The notes: generated from the letters alone by a model not told the origin. A stretch of DNA of 64,000 bases from Phycisphaerae bacterium (GCA_030432595.1 JAUIGU010000001.1:186001-250000), one strand, 5' to 3'; counted from the stretch's first letter, positions 50,238 to 59,836 are shown. Translations and numbers: made by a program.

Positions 50238-52010
50238 TTGCCCCCCGAAACACCGCCTACACAGAATCCCCCGGACCTCACCGCCGTCACAGGCCGGCTC
50301 GTTGATCTGGACGCCCGCGCGGTCCGGCCCACCACGCTCCACCTCGCCGATGGACGCATCGCCGACATCACCGACGCCGAAGAACGTGACCTTCCCGCCG
50401 ACGCGCCGTTCCTGCTGCCAGGTTTCGTGGACGCCCACGTCCACGTTGAGAGCTCGATGCTCACGCCCTCGCGCTTCGCCGCCGCCGCCGTAACGCACGG
50501 CACCGTCGCCACCGTCTCGGACCCCCACGAGATCGCGAACGTGCTCGGCGTGCCCGGGGTGAAGTTCATGCTCGACGACGCGCAGCGCGTGCCGTTCAAG
50601 TTCTGTTTTGGTGCCCCGTCGTGCGTGCCCGCCACCACGTTCGAGACCGCCGGCGCGGCGCTGGGCGTGGACGAAGTCACCCAACTGCTCGACGACCCGC
50701 GCATCGGGTACCTCGCGGAGGTCATGAACTTCCCCGGCGTGCTCAACGGCGACGAAGCACTGCACGCGATGATCGCCGCGGCCAAGGCACGCAACAAACC
50801 CGCCGACGGCCACGCACCCGGGCTGCGCGGCGACGATGCGCAGTGTTACTTCACTTCCGGCATCACCACCGACCACGAGTGCTTCACCCTCGACGAAGCC
50901 CTCGACAAACTCGCCTGCAACGACGCCGTGAAGATCCTCATCCGCGAGGGCTCGGCCGCGCGGAACTTCGACGCGCTGTTCCCCCTGATCGACCGCTTCC
51001 CCGGCCGCATCATGCTCTGCAGCGACGACAAACACCCCGACGACCTCGCGCTCGGGCACATCAACACGCTCTGCGCCGAAGCGATCAAGCGCGGAGCGGA
51101 CCTCTTCAATGTCCTCCGCGCCGCGTGCGCGGTGCCGGTCGAGCACTACGGCCTCAACGTCGGCCAACTCCGCGTCGGTGACCCGGCCGACTTCGTCGAG
51201 GTTGATGACCTCACGACCTTCAGTGTGCGACGTACCTGGATCAACGGCCAAATTGTCGCCGAAGCCGGGCAACCACATTTCAAACTGCCGGGACTGAACC
51301 CCATCAACCGCTTCCACGCGGACCGCGTAAACCCCGACGCGCTGCGCATCCCCCTTAAGCCCGGGGATAGCCATCCCCGGGCTTTAACCAATGCACCACA
51401 CTCCAACGAAACCACCCCGCCGTCCCTCCGCGTCATCGTCGCCCACGACGGCCAACTCGTCACCACCGAAGAACACCACGCGCCCACCGTCGTAGACGGC
51501 CACGTCGTCGCCGACCCGTCGCGCGACCTGCTCAAGCTTGTGGTCATCGACCGCTACACCCGGCCCACGCCGCCGCCCGCTGTCGCGCTCATCCGCGGGT
51601 TCGGGCTCCAGCGCGGGGCCATCGCCGGCTCGGTCGCGCACGACTCGCACAACCTGCTCGCTGTAGGTGCTTCGGACGATGCGCTCGCCACCGCGCTCAA
51701 CGCCGTCGTCGACGCCCGCGGCGGCCTCGCCGTCGCCACGCCGCGCGACGACGATGCCAACACTTTCGACGTCGATGTCTTGCCGCTCCCCGTGGCCGGG
51801 CTAATGTCCGACCAACCGCTCGCCGCCGTCGCCGCCGACTACGAACGCCTCGACCGAGCGGCCCGTCAGCTCGGCGCAACCCTCCGCGCCCCGTTCATGA
51901 CCCTCGGCTTCATGGCCCTGCTCGTCATCCCGGCCCTCAAACTCTCCGACCGCGGGCTGTTCGACGGCAACGCCTTCTGCCCCGTCTCGCTCTGGGTTCA
52001 CGACCCGTGA
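50238..52010 (+). CDS. adeC: Adenine deaminase
   Basis: A 590-residue amidohydrolase converting adenine to hypoxanthine. The metal ligands are visible in DAHVHVESSM, DGHAPGL, TTDHECF and CSDDKHPDDLALGH, and the C-terminal adenine deaminase domain has AGSVAHDSHN and FMALLVIPALKLSD. No ATG or GTG fits; TTG 50238 with GAGG about 9 bases upstream is the best start. A palindrome (51357-51384) lies in frame in the linker between domains. It diverges from arsR. The stop overlaps the GTG of the VKOR gene. Confidence 0.92.
   Translation: MPPETPPTQNPPDLTAVTGRLVDLDARAVRPTTLHLADGRIADITDAEERDLPADAPFLLPGFVDAHVHVESSMLTPSRFAAAAVTHGTVATVSDPHEIANVLGVPGVKFMLDDAQRVPFKFCFGAPSCVPATTFETAGAALGVDEVTQLLDDPRIGYLAEVMNFPGVLNGDEALHAMIAAAKARNKPADGHAPGLRGDDAQCYFTSGITTDHECFTLDEALDKLACNDAVKILIREGSAARNFDALFPLIDRFPGRIMLCSDDKHPDDLALGHINTLCAEAIKRGADLFNVLRAACAVPVEHYGLNVGQLRVGDPADFVEVDDLTTFSVRRTWINGQIVAEAGQPHFKLPGLNPINRFHADRVNPDALRIPLKPGDSHPRALTNAPHSNETTPPSLRVIVAHDGQLVTTEEHHAPTVVDGHVVADPSRDLLKLVVIDRYTRPTPPPAVALIRGFGLQRGAIAGSVAHDSHNLLAVGASDDALATALNAVVDARGGLAVATPRDDDANTFDVDVLPLPVAGLMSDQPLAAVAADYERLDRAARQLGATLRAPFMTLGFMALLVIPALKLSDRGLFDGNAFCPVSLWVHDP
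51357..51384. repeat. Palindrome inside adeC
   Basis: AAGCCCGGGGAT (51357-51368) pairs perfectly with 51373-51384 around AGCC. Read in frame it gives KPGDSHPRA in a linker that is not conserved in character. Confidence 0.75.
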
Positions 52011-53305
52011 ACGCCCGCACCACCCAACCGCATACGGACGCACCCGCACACATCACATGGTGGCCCCGCGTCGTCGCCGCGTTCGGCCTCACCGTCGCCA
52101 CGCTGCTCGCCTACCGCACCTGGACCGCCGACCCGCTGCCCGGCTGCGGCGGCGCATCCGGCTGCGCTGAACTACTTGCTGGCCGCTGGGCGTACTGGCT
52201 GAGCCCGCACCTGCCCGTCGCGGCGATGGGCTTGCTCACATGGATAGCCATCAACGTCGCGGCGTGGCTGCGTTCCGCGCGTCCGTGGCTCATGCCCCTG
52301 GCCGTCCTCGCCGCCGGCGCGGCCGTGTGGTTCATCGTCGTCCAGGCCGTCTTCGCCCGGCAGTGGTGCCCGTACTGCCTCGCCGCCCACGCCGCGGCGT
52401 TCGTTCTGTTGATCGGGCTCTTGATCCAACGAGCGCCGATGCGCCTCGCCGTCAACGCTTTGTCTCTGTTGGCCGTTGCGCTCTTAGTTGCCGGACAACT
52501 GTTCGCCCCCGTCCACCCCGATGAAATCATCGCCGCCAAAACCGACCCCAACGAACCGCTCGCCGTCACGCCCCGGGCCACAAGCACGGACACTCAGAAT
52601 AAGACCAACACCGACACCGTTGCCGACACCGACACAAACAAAAACACCGACACCACCCCCGAACCCACCTCCGCCTACGCCGACTTCCCCCGCCTCGGCC
52701 CCGCCGACGCGCCGCACACCCTCGTCAGCTTCTTCGACTACACCTGCCGCCACTGCCACCAGATGCACGCGCTGATCGACGCCGCCCGCGAGCAACACGC
52801 CGACCGGCTCGCGGTCGTCCTCGTGATCGCCCCGCTCAACGAGTTCTGCAACCCCCGCGTCAACTACACCGCGCCCGACCACCGCGACGCCTGCCGCCTC
52901 GCCCGCATGGCCCTGGCCGTCTGGCGCGCCGACCCGAGCCGGTTCCCCGAGATGCACGACTTCCTGATGAACGCGCCCGGACCCACGCCGCACCAACCCG
53001 CCGACGCCCGCGTCTTTGCCGTCTCGCTCGTCGGCGAAGACGCCTTCGTCGCCGCCCTCGCGGACCCGATCACCGGCGACCTCATCGAACGCGGAGCCGA
53101 ACTCAATTTCGAGACCGGCCAAGCCCTCGACCCGCCCGCCGACAACGTCCTGCCCAAGACCGTCCTGCCCGACGGCCGCGTCGTGCTCCGCCTGCCCCGC
53201 TCCCGCGACGCGTTCCTCCAAGTGCTGGCCGACGCGATGAACACTTCTCTGAGGAACCGACGCAACAACACACCGCCAGACACGCCCGCCCCGCCGTCGC
53301 CGTAA
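52007..53305 (+). CDS. VKOR-DsbA fusion (disulfide-bond formation)
   Basis: A 432-residue membrane protein. The N-terminal VKOR domain (about 20-165, 4-5 helices) has loop cysteines Cys47 and Cys53 and the quinone-side CPYC (Cys121, Cys124). A Thr/Asp-rich linker (about 190-220) leads to a periplasmic thioredoxin/DsbA-like domain with CRHC (Cys247, Cys250). The fusion should oxidise exported proteins and pass electrons to quinone by itself. The GTG start overlaps the adeC stop (GTGA), so the two are coupled despite unrelated functions. Confidence 0.9.
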   Translation: MNARTTQPHTDAPAHITWWPRVVAAFGLTVATLLAYRTWTADPLPGCGGASGCAELLAGRWAYWLSPHLPVAAMGLLTWIAINVAAWLRSARPWLMPLAVLAAGAAVWFIVVQAVFARQWCPYCLAAHAAAFVLLIGLLIQRAPMRLAVNALSLLAVALLVAGQLFAPVHPDEIIAAKTDPNEPLAVTPRATSTDTQNKTNTDTVADTDTNKNTDTTPEPTSAYADFPRLGPADAPHTLVSFFDYTCRHCHQMHALIDAAREQHADRLAVVLVIAPLNEFCNPRVNYTAPDHRDACRLARMALAVWRADPSRFPEMHDFLMNAPGPTPHQPADARVFAVSLVGEDAFVAALADPITGDLIERGAELNFETGQALDPPADNVLPKTVLPDGRVVLRLPRSRDAFLQVLADAMNTSLRNRRNNTPPDTPAPPSP

Positions 53306-53314
53306 CCTGTTCCC

Positions 53315-54850
53315 ATGACCACCGACCCCCACGACCCCGGCGCCGCGCACGGCCTCAAAACCACCCTCGTCGTCGGCCTCGAGATCCACGTCGAACTCGC
53401 CACCGCCTCCAAGATGTGGACCGCCGCGCCCAACGTCGCCCACCCCGACCACTTCGACGCCGAGCCCAACACCCTGCTCTCCCCCGTTGCCGTCGGGCTG
53501 CCCGGCACGCTGCCCGTCATGAACAAGGCCGCCGTCGAGATGTCCGTCAAAGTCGGCCTGGCCCTCAACTGCTCCATCGCGAAGCGCTCCAAGTGGGACC
53601 GCAAGAGCTACTACTACCCCGACCTCCCGAAGAACTACCAGATCAGCCAGTACGACATCCCGCTGTGCTACGACGGCGGCTTCGAGATCCCGCTCAGCAA
53701 TGACGAAGAGCCCGAGCACAAACACATCAACATCATCCGCGCACACTTGGAAGAAGACGCCGGCAAACTATTGCACGAACTTCCGGGGGGCGGCTTCTCC
53801 GATGGGTCGCTCGTGGACCTCAACCGCGCCGGCACGCCGCTGCTCGAAATCGTCACCGCGCCCGACTTCCGCACCGCCGACGAGGCCGTGACGTTCTGCA
53901 ACATGCTGCGCGACATCTGTCGGCACCTGGGCGTCACCGAGGGCATCATGCAGCGCGGCCACATGCGCTTCGAGCCCAATATCAACGTCATCATCGAGAA
54001 CAAGGCCGGCGAAACCTTCAAGACCCCCATCGTCGAAGTCAAAAACCTCAACAGCTTCCGCGCCGTCCACGGCGCGATCATCCACGAACACACCCGCCAG
54101 GTCGAGGCATGGATGGTCGACGGCCGGGTCATGGGCGGCGGCGAAAAATCCACCCGTGGTTGGGATGACGCCAAGGAAGTCACCACGCTCCAACGCGAGA
54201 AGGAAGACGCCCACGACTACCGCTACTTCCCCGACCCCGACCTGGTGGAAGTCGTCGTTGACGAAGCCTGGCTTGAGGAGCAGCGCGCCGCCCTGCCCGA
54301 ACTCCCCGCCGCCAAACGCAAACGCTACATCGACGACCTGCATCTCAAGCCCATCGACGCCGACACGCTGCTCGCCGAGCCCGCCAACGCCGCGTACTTC
54401 GACGCCGTCATTGATGCCGGCGCGGACTCGAAGCGTACGGGAGCGTTCCTCCTCAACACCGCCATGAAACGCGCCAACGAGCACAACACCACACTCGACC
54501 GCCTCGGCGCGACCCCGCAGCAGACCGCAGGCCTGGTCGCCATGCTCGCCAACGACAAGATCAGCAGCAGCGCCGCCGAGCCCCTGTTCGGCTACTGCTG
54601 CGAGAGCGACGAAACCCCCGAGAAGCTTGCCGAACACCACGGCCTGATCCAGGTCAGCGACGACGGCGCCCTGGACGCCTGGGTCGACGAAGTGATCGCC
54701 AACCCCAAGCTCGCCCAGGCCGTGGAGGACGTGAAGGCCGGCAAAGGCAAAGCCATCGGTGCCCTGGTCGGCGCGGTCATGAAACTCAGCAAGGGCCAGG
54801 CCAACCCCAAGGCGGTGAGCGCGAAGATCAACGAGAAGTTGTCGGGATAG
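53315..54850 (+). CDS. gatB: Aspartyl/glutamyl-tRNA amidotransferase subunit B
   Basis: A 511-residue subunit that activates misacylated Glu-tRNA(Gln) or Asp-tRNA(Asn). GLEIHVELATASKMW, KSYYYPDLPKNYQISQYD and LVDLNRAGTPLLEIVT are signatures; the C-terminal YqeY-like tail (EKLAEHHGLIQVSDD to NPKAVSAKINEKL) is present. It starts 9 bases after the VKOR stop; no Shine-Dalgarno, but TAACCT lies 6 bases upstream. gatA and gatC are not in the window. Confidence 0.96.
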   Translation: MTTDPHDPGAAHGLKTTLVVGLEIHVELATASKMWTAAPNVAHPDHFDAEPNTLLSPVAVGLPGTLPVMNKAAVEMSVKVGLALNCSIAKRSKWDRKSYYYPDLPKNYQISQYDIPLCYDGGFEIPLSNDEEPEHKHINIIRAHLEEDAGKLLHELPGGGFSDGSLVDLNRAGTPLLEIVTAPDFRTADEAVTFCNMLRDICRHLGVTEGIMQRGHMRFEPNINVIIENKAGETFKTPIVEVKNLNSFRAVHGAIIHEHTRQVEAWMVDGRVMGGGEKSTRGWDDAKEVTTLQREKEDAHDYRYFPDPDLVEVVVDEAWLEEQRAALPELPAAKRKRYIDDLHLKPIDADTLLAEPANAAYFDAVIDAGADSKRTGAFLLNTAMKRANEHNTTLDRLGATPQQTAGLVAMLANDKISSSAAEPLFGYCCESDETPEKLAEHHGLIQVSDDGALDAWVDEVIANPKLAQAVEDVKAGKGKAIGALVGAVMKLSKGQANPKAVSAKINEKLSG

Positions 54851-54853
54851 TCA

Positions 54854-54880
54854 TTGACATGCCAGACCGCCGCGTAGAAT
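54854..54880 (+). promoter_or_regulatory. Promoter of the MntA-HepT pair
   Basis: TTGACA (54854-54859) and TAGAAT (54875-54880, five of six matches) are 15 bases apart, shorter than usual. The ATG at 54891 is 10 bases after the -10. It lies immediately after the gatB stop. Confidence 0.55.
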
Positions 54881-54890
54881 AGTGCTGGAT

Positions 54891-55202
54891 ATGACTTTTG
54901 ACGCTACGCCATACGCCGAATCCATCGCCGCGTTCTGCCGACGCTGGGATGTCGTCGTGTTCGAACTGTTCGGATCGTCCACCGGCGATCGGTTCACTCA
55001 GGAAAGCGACATCGACGTATTGATCACGTTCGCGCAGGACGCAAAACGTTCGCTTTTGGACATGGTGCCGATGCGGGAAGAACTTGAGCAGTTGTTCGGC
55101 AGGCCGGTGGACCTGCTTACGCGTCCGAGCGTCGAACGGAGCCGCAACCCCGTTCGTCGCGAAATGATCCTGGGCTCGACACGGACGCTTTATGCCGCTT
55201 GA
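54891..55202 (+). CDS. mntA: MntA-type nucleotidyltransferase antitoxin
   Basis: A 103-residue minimal nucleotidyltransferase with the exact GSx10DxD motif in LFGSSTGDRFTQESDIDVLITF and a second carboxylate in PVDLLTRPSV. In MntA-HepT systems this protein AMPylates the HepT toxin on tyrosine. ATG 54891 is preferred over GTG 54882. It overlaps hepT by 11 bases. Confidence 0.88.
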   Translation: MTFDATPYAESIAAFCRRWDVVVFELFGSSTGDRFTQESDIDVLITFAQDAKRSLLDMVPMREELEQLFGRPVDLLTRPSVERSRNPVRREMILGSTRTLYAA

Positions 55203-55521
55203 CGATGCGCTCGTCATCGATGTCTTGAACGCCTGCGATCTGACGGCAGAGGCTTGCGCCGACATGTCTCTGGACGATTTCGGCCGCGACTTGATCCGCC
55301 AAGCCGCGGTGCTGTACCAGATCACGATCATCGGCGAGGCCGTCGGGCGGATGTCGGACGAACTTAAATCTCGGCATCCTGATATCCCTTGGCGACGCGT
55401 GCGTGACATGCGGAACTTCGTGGTCCATCAGTATCACGACGTCGATCTGGACCTGCTGTGGGAAGTCGTTCAGGTTCATATGCCTGTGCTCCGAGACGCC
55501 ATGGCCATCGAACACGGATAA
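55192..55521 (+). CDS. hepT: HepT-type RNase toxin
   Basis: A 109-residue helical HEPN protein. The active-site motif Rx4HxY appears in MRNFVVHQYHDVD, including the tyrosine that MntA modifies. Length and gene order match the known pair. The product would be an mRNA- or tRNA-cleaving RNase held in check by AMPylation. Confidence 0.88.
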   Translation: MPLDDALVIDVLNACDLTAEACADMSLDDFGRDLIRQAAVLYQITIIGEAVGRMSDELKSRHPDIPWRRVRDMRNFVVHQYHDVDLDLLWEVVQVHMPVLRDAMAIEHG

Positions 55522-55564
55522 CGATCCGACACCTCGGCCGGGCCAACGAATACCATCGCCCTCC

Positions 55565-56707
55565 GTGCTGCTCTTCGACGCCCGCTACCTCCGACAGCCG
55601 CGAAGCGGGATCCCGCGGTATGCGTTGAACCTGTTGCGGGCGGTGCGGGAGGCCGACCCGGGCCGGCGGGTGACGGTGCTGGTGCCTGGTGGCGACGCGT
55701 TGCCGGCGGACCTGGCGGGGCACGGGCCGTTCGAGGTCGTGGTGGACACCAACCCGCCTCGTAACCCGCGTGAAGTGTGGCGCTGGCCGGGCCGGCTGCG
55801 TCGGCTCAAACCCTCGGCGGTCCATTGCCCCGACGCGTACGGGCCGCTGCGCTGCGGCGTCCCGAACCTCATCACGATCCACGACCTGATCCCGCTGCGC
55901 TGCCGCGACGGACTCGCGAAGTCGCGCAAACAAAAGATACTGCCGCTGTGGACCGCGTGGATGAAGCTCCAGGCCCGCCGGGCGTCCGCGGTCGTCACGG
56001 TCAGCGAACACTCCGCGAACGACCTGTCCGAACTGCTGGGCGTGCCGCGCGACCGGGTGCATGTGATCTACAACGCCGTGCCCGGGCCGGAGGAATCGGC
56101 GTCCTCTTTAGCCAGTGACAAGTCGTGCGATGGCAAACGTTCGAAACCGCCTTACGTCCTCTGCGTCTCTCGGCTCGACCCCTACAAGAATGTGCCGGGT
56201 TTGATCGACGCGTTCGCGCTGCTGAAAGCCTTTAACGACGGCGGTCCGCTGATTCCCCACCGCCTCGTCATCGTCGGCCCGCCCGACCCGCGCTACCCGC
56301 AAGCCCAACAACGCGTCCAGCACCACGGCCTCGACGCCGACGTCAACTTCACCGGCGCCGTATCCGACGAAGAGCTCGAACACCTCTACCGCGACGCGGC
56401 CCTGCTGGTCATGCCCAGCACCTACGAGGGCTTCGGCCTGCCGGCCGTAGAGGCGATGCACCACGGCGTCCCTGTCGTCGCTGCGGACTGCGCCGCCCTG
56501 CCCGAGGTCGTCGGCGACGCGGCCGTGCTCGTCGATCCCGAACAGCCCGCACAACTCGCCGACGCCATGCGCCGCGTGCTGGCCGACCCCGCCGTCGCCG
56601 ACGCCCTGATCGAGCGCGGCCGGCGACGTGTCGAGGCCTTCGCACCGCGTCGCATTGGTGAACGGTACCTCGACCTGCTCGACCGCCTATCGACGCGTCG
56701 GCAGTGA
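55565..56707 (+). CDS. Glycosyltransferase family 4 protein
   Basis: A 380-residue GT-B enzyme: N-terminal acceptor domain (ARYLRQPRSGIPRYALNLLRA, TIHDLIPLRCRDG), C-terminal donor domain (VLCVSRLDPYKNVPGLIDAF, MPSTYEGFGLPAVEAMHHG with the E-x7-E pattern). It probably transfers a sugar in surface polysaccharide synthesis. The start is GTG 55565 without Shine-Dalgarno; TACCAT (55551-55556) is 8 bases upstream. Its stop overlaps the GTG of the sulfotransferase-like gene, suggesting a joint role in making a sulfated glycan. Confidence 0.9.
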   Translation: MLLFDARYLRQPRSGIPRYALNLLRAVREADPGRRVTVLVPGGDALPADLAGHGPFEVVVDTNPPRNPREVWRWPGRLRRLKPSAVHCPDAYGPLRCGVPNLITIHDLIPLRCRDGLAKSRKQKILPLWTAWMKLQARRASAVVTVSEHSANDLSELLGVPRDRVHVIYNAVPGPEESASSLASDKSCDGKRSKPPYVLCVSRLDPYKNVPGLIDAFALLKAFNDGGPLIPHRLVIVGPPDPRYPQAQQRVQHHGLDADVNFTGAVSDEELEHLYRDAALLVMPSTYEGFGLPAVEAMHHGVPVVAADCAALPEVVGDAAVLVDPEQPAQLADAMRRVLADPAVADALIERGRRRVEAFAPRRIGERYLDLLDRLSTRRQ

Positions 56708-58185
56708 GCTTCGAACGAACGGGTTTTGACGGTGGTTCGCCTGCGCTCGATCATGTCGGCGTGACCGTGTTGCAGACATTCCGCCCCGAGCCTAACCCCG
56801 CCGTGTTGCAGCACGATTCCGGGACGCGTGTCCGACTGCGCGGCGACCCCGCGGACCAACTGCACTGGTCGGCCCATCTCAACGGCGCCGGGTTCCGCCT
56901 GCTGCCCTACGGTGTTTCGGGTGGCGACACATCGAATGGCGACATTATCGCGTACTCGCCGGGCACACCGCCGGCAGTCTTTTATCGTGCGCTCGAACCG
57001 TTGCGCAAGACCACACCGGACGGCACCGACCTGCTGCACCCCGTCGCCCGCGCCGGATTCACCGGCTTGCCGGACACCGGGCGGTTCGCGGTCACCGGCT
57101 ACAGCGGGCACGGCAACATGGTGGTCCAGGCGTTGCTCCGCGCGATCGACGACACCGTGCTCGGCCCCGACGAGAAACGCTCCCGCCCCGCCGCCGTCGA
57201 ACAACTCCGCATCGACGCCGACCACCACAGCCAGGCTTTGCGTGCCGCGTGCACCGAACTCTTTCAAACCGTCGCGCACGAACTCGGCACCGGCTTCCGC
57301 GACTACGTCGTTGCGCCCGGCCAGGCGGCCGACTGCACCGTCCGGGCACGTTTCGAAAACGGCGAGACGCTTGTGCTCGGCGGCGTGCCCTACGCCGGTT
57401 TTGTCGGCCATGACTTCGGCGCGCACAGCTTCTGGGACGAGCGTGTCGCGCGGTTCTTCGATCGCTTCGGATACCGCTGGGTCTACTTGGTCGTGCGTGA
57501 CCCGCTGGCCGGGCTGGCGTCGAACGCCGCGAAGACCACCCGCCCGCTCGAGCGTGTGCTGCACGACAAGGCCTGGTTCGAACAGGCCGCCCGGGAAACC
57601 GCGGAGTACCTCGAAGCCGCCGACCCGTTCCGTGACCGCTTCACCCTGCTGCGTTTCGAAGACCTGCTCCGCGAGCCGGTTTCCACGATTACGAGACTGG
57701 CCGAACACGCGGGATATGAACTCACTGAATCTCAGGCAAAAGACATCTGGGACCGTGTCGGCTTCAAACCCGTCACCGACGCCGGCGTCGAGCACCTCGT
57801 CGATCCGCTGGCGGACAAACGCAAGCACTTCCGACGGGCCCATCTTGCGTTGATGGACGGTGTGGGCCTGACGCCGTGGTTTGAACGCTTCGGCTACACG
57901 CCGCCGAAACCTGACGACCTCGAAGACGCGCCACTCAACCCCGAACGCGCCAACGCCGCCGACGAGAAAACCGCCACCCCCTCGACCCTCTACGGCCGGC
58001 TCAACCCGGTCACCCTCACCCACCGCACGCTCGAAAACCAACGCGTCCTGATCCGCGCCACGAGCCCCGGGCTCGCTGACGCGATTCAGCGCGTCTTGCC
58101 CCGTCACCCATTCGCCCTTTTCCTCCGCACGCTCGGCGACGCGTTCTCCGACGGCGTATCCTGCCCGCCGCGCCTGGTGTCGTGA
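56704..58185 (+). CDS. Sulfotransferase-like protein, paralog 1
   Basis: A 493-residue protein with an N-terminal domain of about 120 residues of unknown type and a sulfotransferase-like fold. The loop where PAPS phosphosulfate binds reads FAVTGYSGHGNMVVQALL (about 128-145), with Gly-His in the place of the usual Lys/Arg-Ser. The 3'-phosphate site is YLVVRDPLAGLASNAAK (about 260-276), with RFEDLLREP downstream. It is coupled to the GT4 gene (GTGA). It is homologous over its length to the next gene. Whether it still uses PAPS is uncertain. Confidence 0.78.
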   Translation: MSFERTGFDGGSPALDHVGVTVLQTFRPEPNPAVLQHDSGTRVRLRGDPADQLHWSAHLNGAGFRLLPYGVSGGDTSNGDIIAYSPGTPPAVFYRALEPLRKTTPDGTDLLHPVARAGFTGLPDTGRFAVTGYSGHGNMVVQALLRAIDDTVLGPDEKRSRPAAVEQLRIDADHHSQALRAACTELFQTVAHELGTGFRDYVVAPGQAADCTVRARFENGETLVLGGVPYAGFVGHDFGAHSFWDERVARFFDRFGYRWVYLVVRDPLAGLASNAAKTTRPLERVLHDKAWFEQAARETAEYLEAADPFRDRFTLLRFEDLLREPVSTITRLAEHAGYELTESQAKDIWDRVGFKPVTDAGVEHLVDPLADKRKHFRRAHLALMDGVGLTPWFERFGYTPPKPDDLEDAPLNPERANAADEKTATPSTLYGRLNPVTLTHRTLENQRVLIRATSPGLADAIQRVLPRHPFALFLRTLGDAFSDGVSCPPRLVS

Positions 58186-58246
58186 CCCACCGCCGCGCGG
58201 CCGAACCTTGACCCATTCGATTCATCGCCCCGCTCCACATACCCGC

Positions 58247-59689
58247 ATGCCTGACGCCGAACGCCTGTTTACCGACACCGCCGGCGATCTCTGGCGGTTT
58301 CACGGCTCGGAGGCAGCCTTTCAACACACACGCCCGTTGATCGACCGCGCGGCCTTGACGCCCGTCTCCACACACGAGGGCAATGAACCGACCGCGCACG
58401 TCCTGCTCTGTGTTCCCAGCCCCGCCGAAGACACGCCTGCCGACTACGTCAACCGGCTACGCCAACTCCACCGCCAACTACCGCGCGGCGCGGTCGTGCG
58501 TCACCCCGCCGCGCTCGTCGGGCTCACCGGGATACCCGCTGGACAGCGCTGGGCGGTGACCGGGTACCCCGGCGCCGGGAACATGGTGCTGCAGGGCGTC
58601 CTTCAGAAGATCGACACCCTGCGCCCCGAGCCACCCGCGGACCCACAGACCCGCGAAGCGTTCGAGTTGGGCCAGCACCACAAAGCGGTGGTGAACGAAG
58701 TCGTGTCGCGCCTGCTTCACACGATCCGCCGACGCGGGTCGCGCCAACTCGAAGACTTCGTGATCGGCCCCGGGCACCTCGGGCAGTGCAGCATCCGCGC
58801 GACCTTTGCAGACCAGACCGTTCTGCTGATGAACCACCTGCCCTACGCCGGGTTCATCGGCCACGACTACGGCGCCCACGCCCGGTGGACCCGTGAGGCC
58901 GCCGCGTTTTACCGACGCTTCGGCTACCGCCGGGTCTACCACGCGGTGCGGGACCCGCTCGCGGTGCTGTGCTCCAACGCGGCCAAGACGGTGCGTCCGC
59001 TCGAACACGCCCTGCACGACCCCGCCTGGTTCGAGCCGACCGCGAAACAACTCGCCGCCTACTTCGATGCCGCGCAGGCGGTACTCGACAAAACGCCCGA
59101 CGCGTTCAAACTCGTGCGCTACGAAGACCTGACCGGGCACCCACACGAAACGATCCAAAAGCTCGGCCGGGACGCGGGACTCGACCTCACCAACGCCCAG
59201 GCCGACGACATCTGGGATCAGGTCGGCTTCAAGTCGTTGACCCCCGCCGGCGACGAACACCTCTTCAACCCCACCGCCGACAAACGCCCGCACTACCGCG
59301 CCGCGCACCTGGGCATGATGGAACACGCGGGACTGACGCCGTGGTTCGACCGGCTCGGCTACACGACGCCGACCGCGGGAGACCTGCCGGATGGCCCGTT
59401 GGCACCGACGCCGACGCCGGACAAGGTGCCCTCGGCGTTGTACGGCCGGATCGACCCGCGCGCGATGCACGAGTGCCGCGACCCCGACCTGCCGCTGTGG
59501 ATCCGCAGCAACGACCCGAAGCTGCCCCACCGCGTCGCGCAGACGCTGCGTTCGTCGTACCTCGGCCGGGTGATGACGTCGCTGGGCGATGCGTACGGCC
59601 GACTCACGCCGCAACCCGCGTCCACGCCCGAGTTGCCGAAGTGGCGGGCAGCGATCCGGAGCATCCGATCCCTCGTCACCGCACGTTGA
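58247..59689 (+). CDS. Sulfotransferase-like protein, paralog 2
   Basis: A 480-residue tandem paralog of the preceding protein. Matching blocks include WAVTGYPGAGNMVLQGVL (about 103-120), PYAGFIGHDYGAHARW, YHAVRDPLAVLCSNAAKTVR, VRYEDLTGHP, DDIWDQVGFK and TPWFDRLGY. The phosphosulfate loop again lacks Lys/Arg, having Gly-Ala. I start at ATG 58247; an in-frame TTG at 58208 is the alternative and neither has a good Shine-Dalgarno. The pair plus the GT4 gene form a likely operon. Confidence 0.75.
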   Translation: MPDAERLFTDTAGDLWRFHGSEAAFQHTRPLIDRAALTPVSTHEGNEPTAHVLLCVPSPAEDTPADYVNRLRQLHRQLPRGAVVRHPAALVGLTGIPAGQRWAVTGYPGAGNMVLQGVLQKIDTLRPEPPADPQTREAFELGQHHKAVVNEVVSRLLHTIRRRGSRQLEDFVIGPGHLGQCSIRATFADQTVLLMNHLPYAGFIGHDYGAHARWTREAAAFYRRFGYRRVYHAVRDPLAVLCSNAAKTVRPLEHALHDPAWFEPTAKQLAAYFDAAQAVLDKTPDAFKLVRYEDLTGHPHETIQKLGRDAGLDLTNAQADDIWDQVGFKSLTPAGDEHLFNPTADKRPHYRAAHLGMMEHAGLTPWFDRLGYTTPTAGDLPDGPLAPTPTPDKVPSALYGRIDPRAMHECRDPDLPLWIRSNDPKLPHRVAQTLRSSYLGRVMTSLGDAYGRLTPQPASTPELPKWRAAIRSIRSLVTAR

Positions 59690-59836
59690 GGTCTCGGATA
59701 GTTTTTGCTCGCCTCCGCATGGAGCACTCACCAGAGAGCAAGGGCGTGTCTGGTCAGATGGCGGCCAGGTTTGACCCTCGTGCCGAACACGCCGCGACGA
59801 GACCGGGTTTGGGATGATGCCTCGGCGGAGTGTTTA

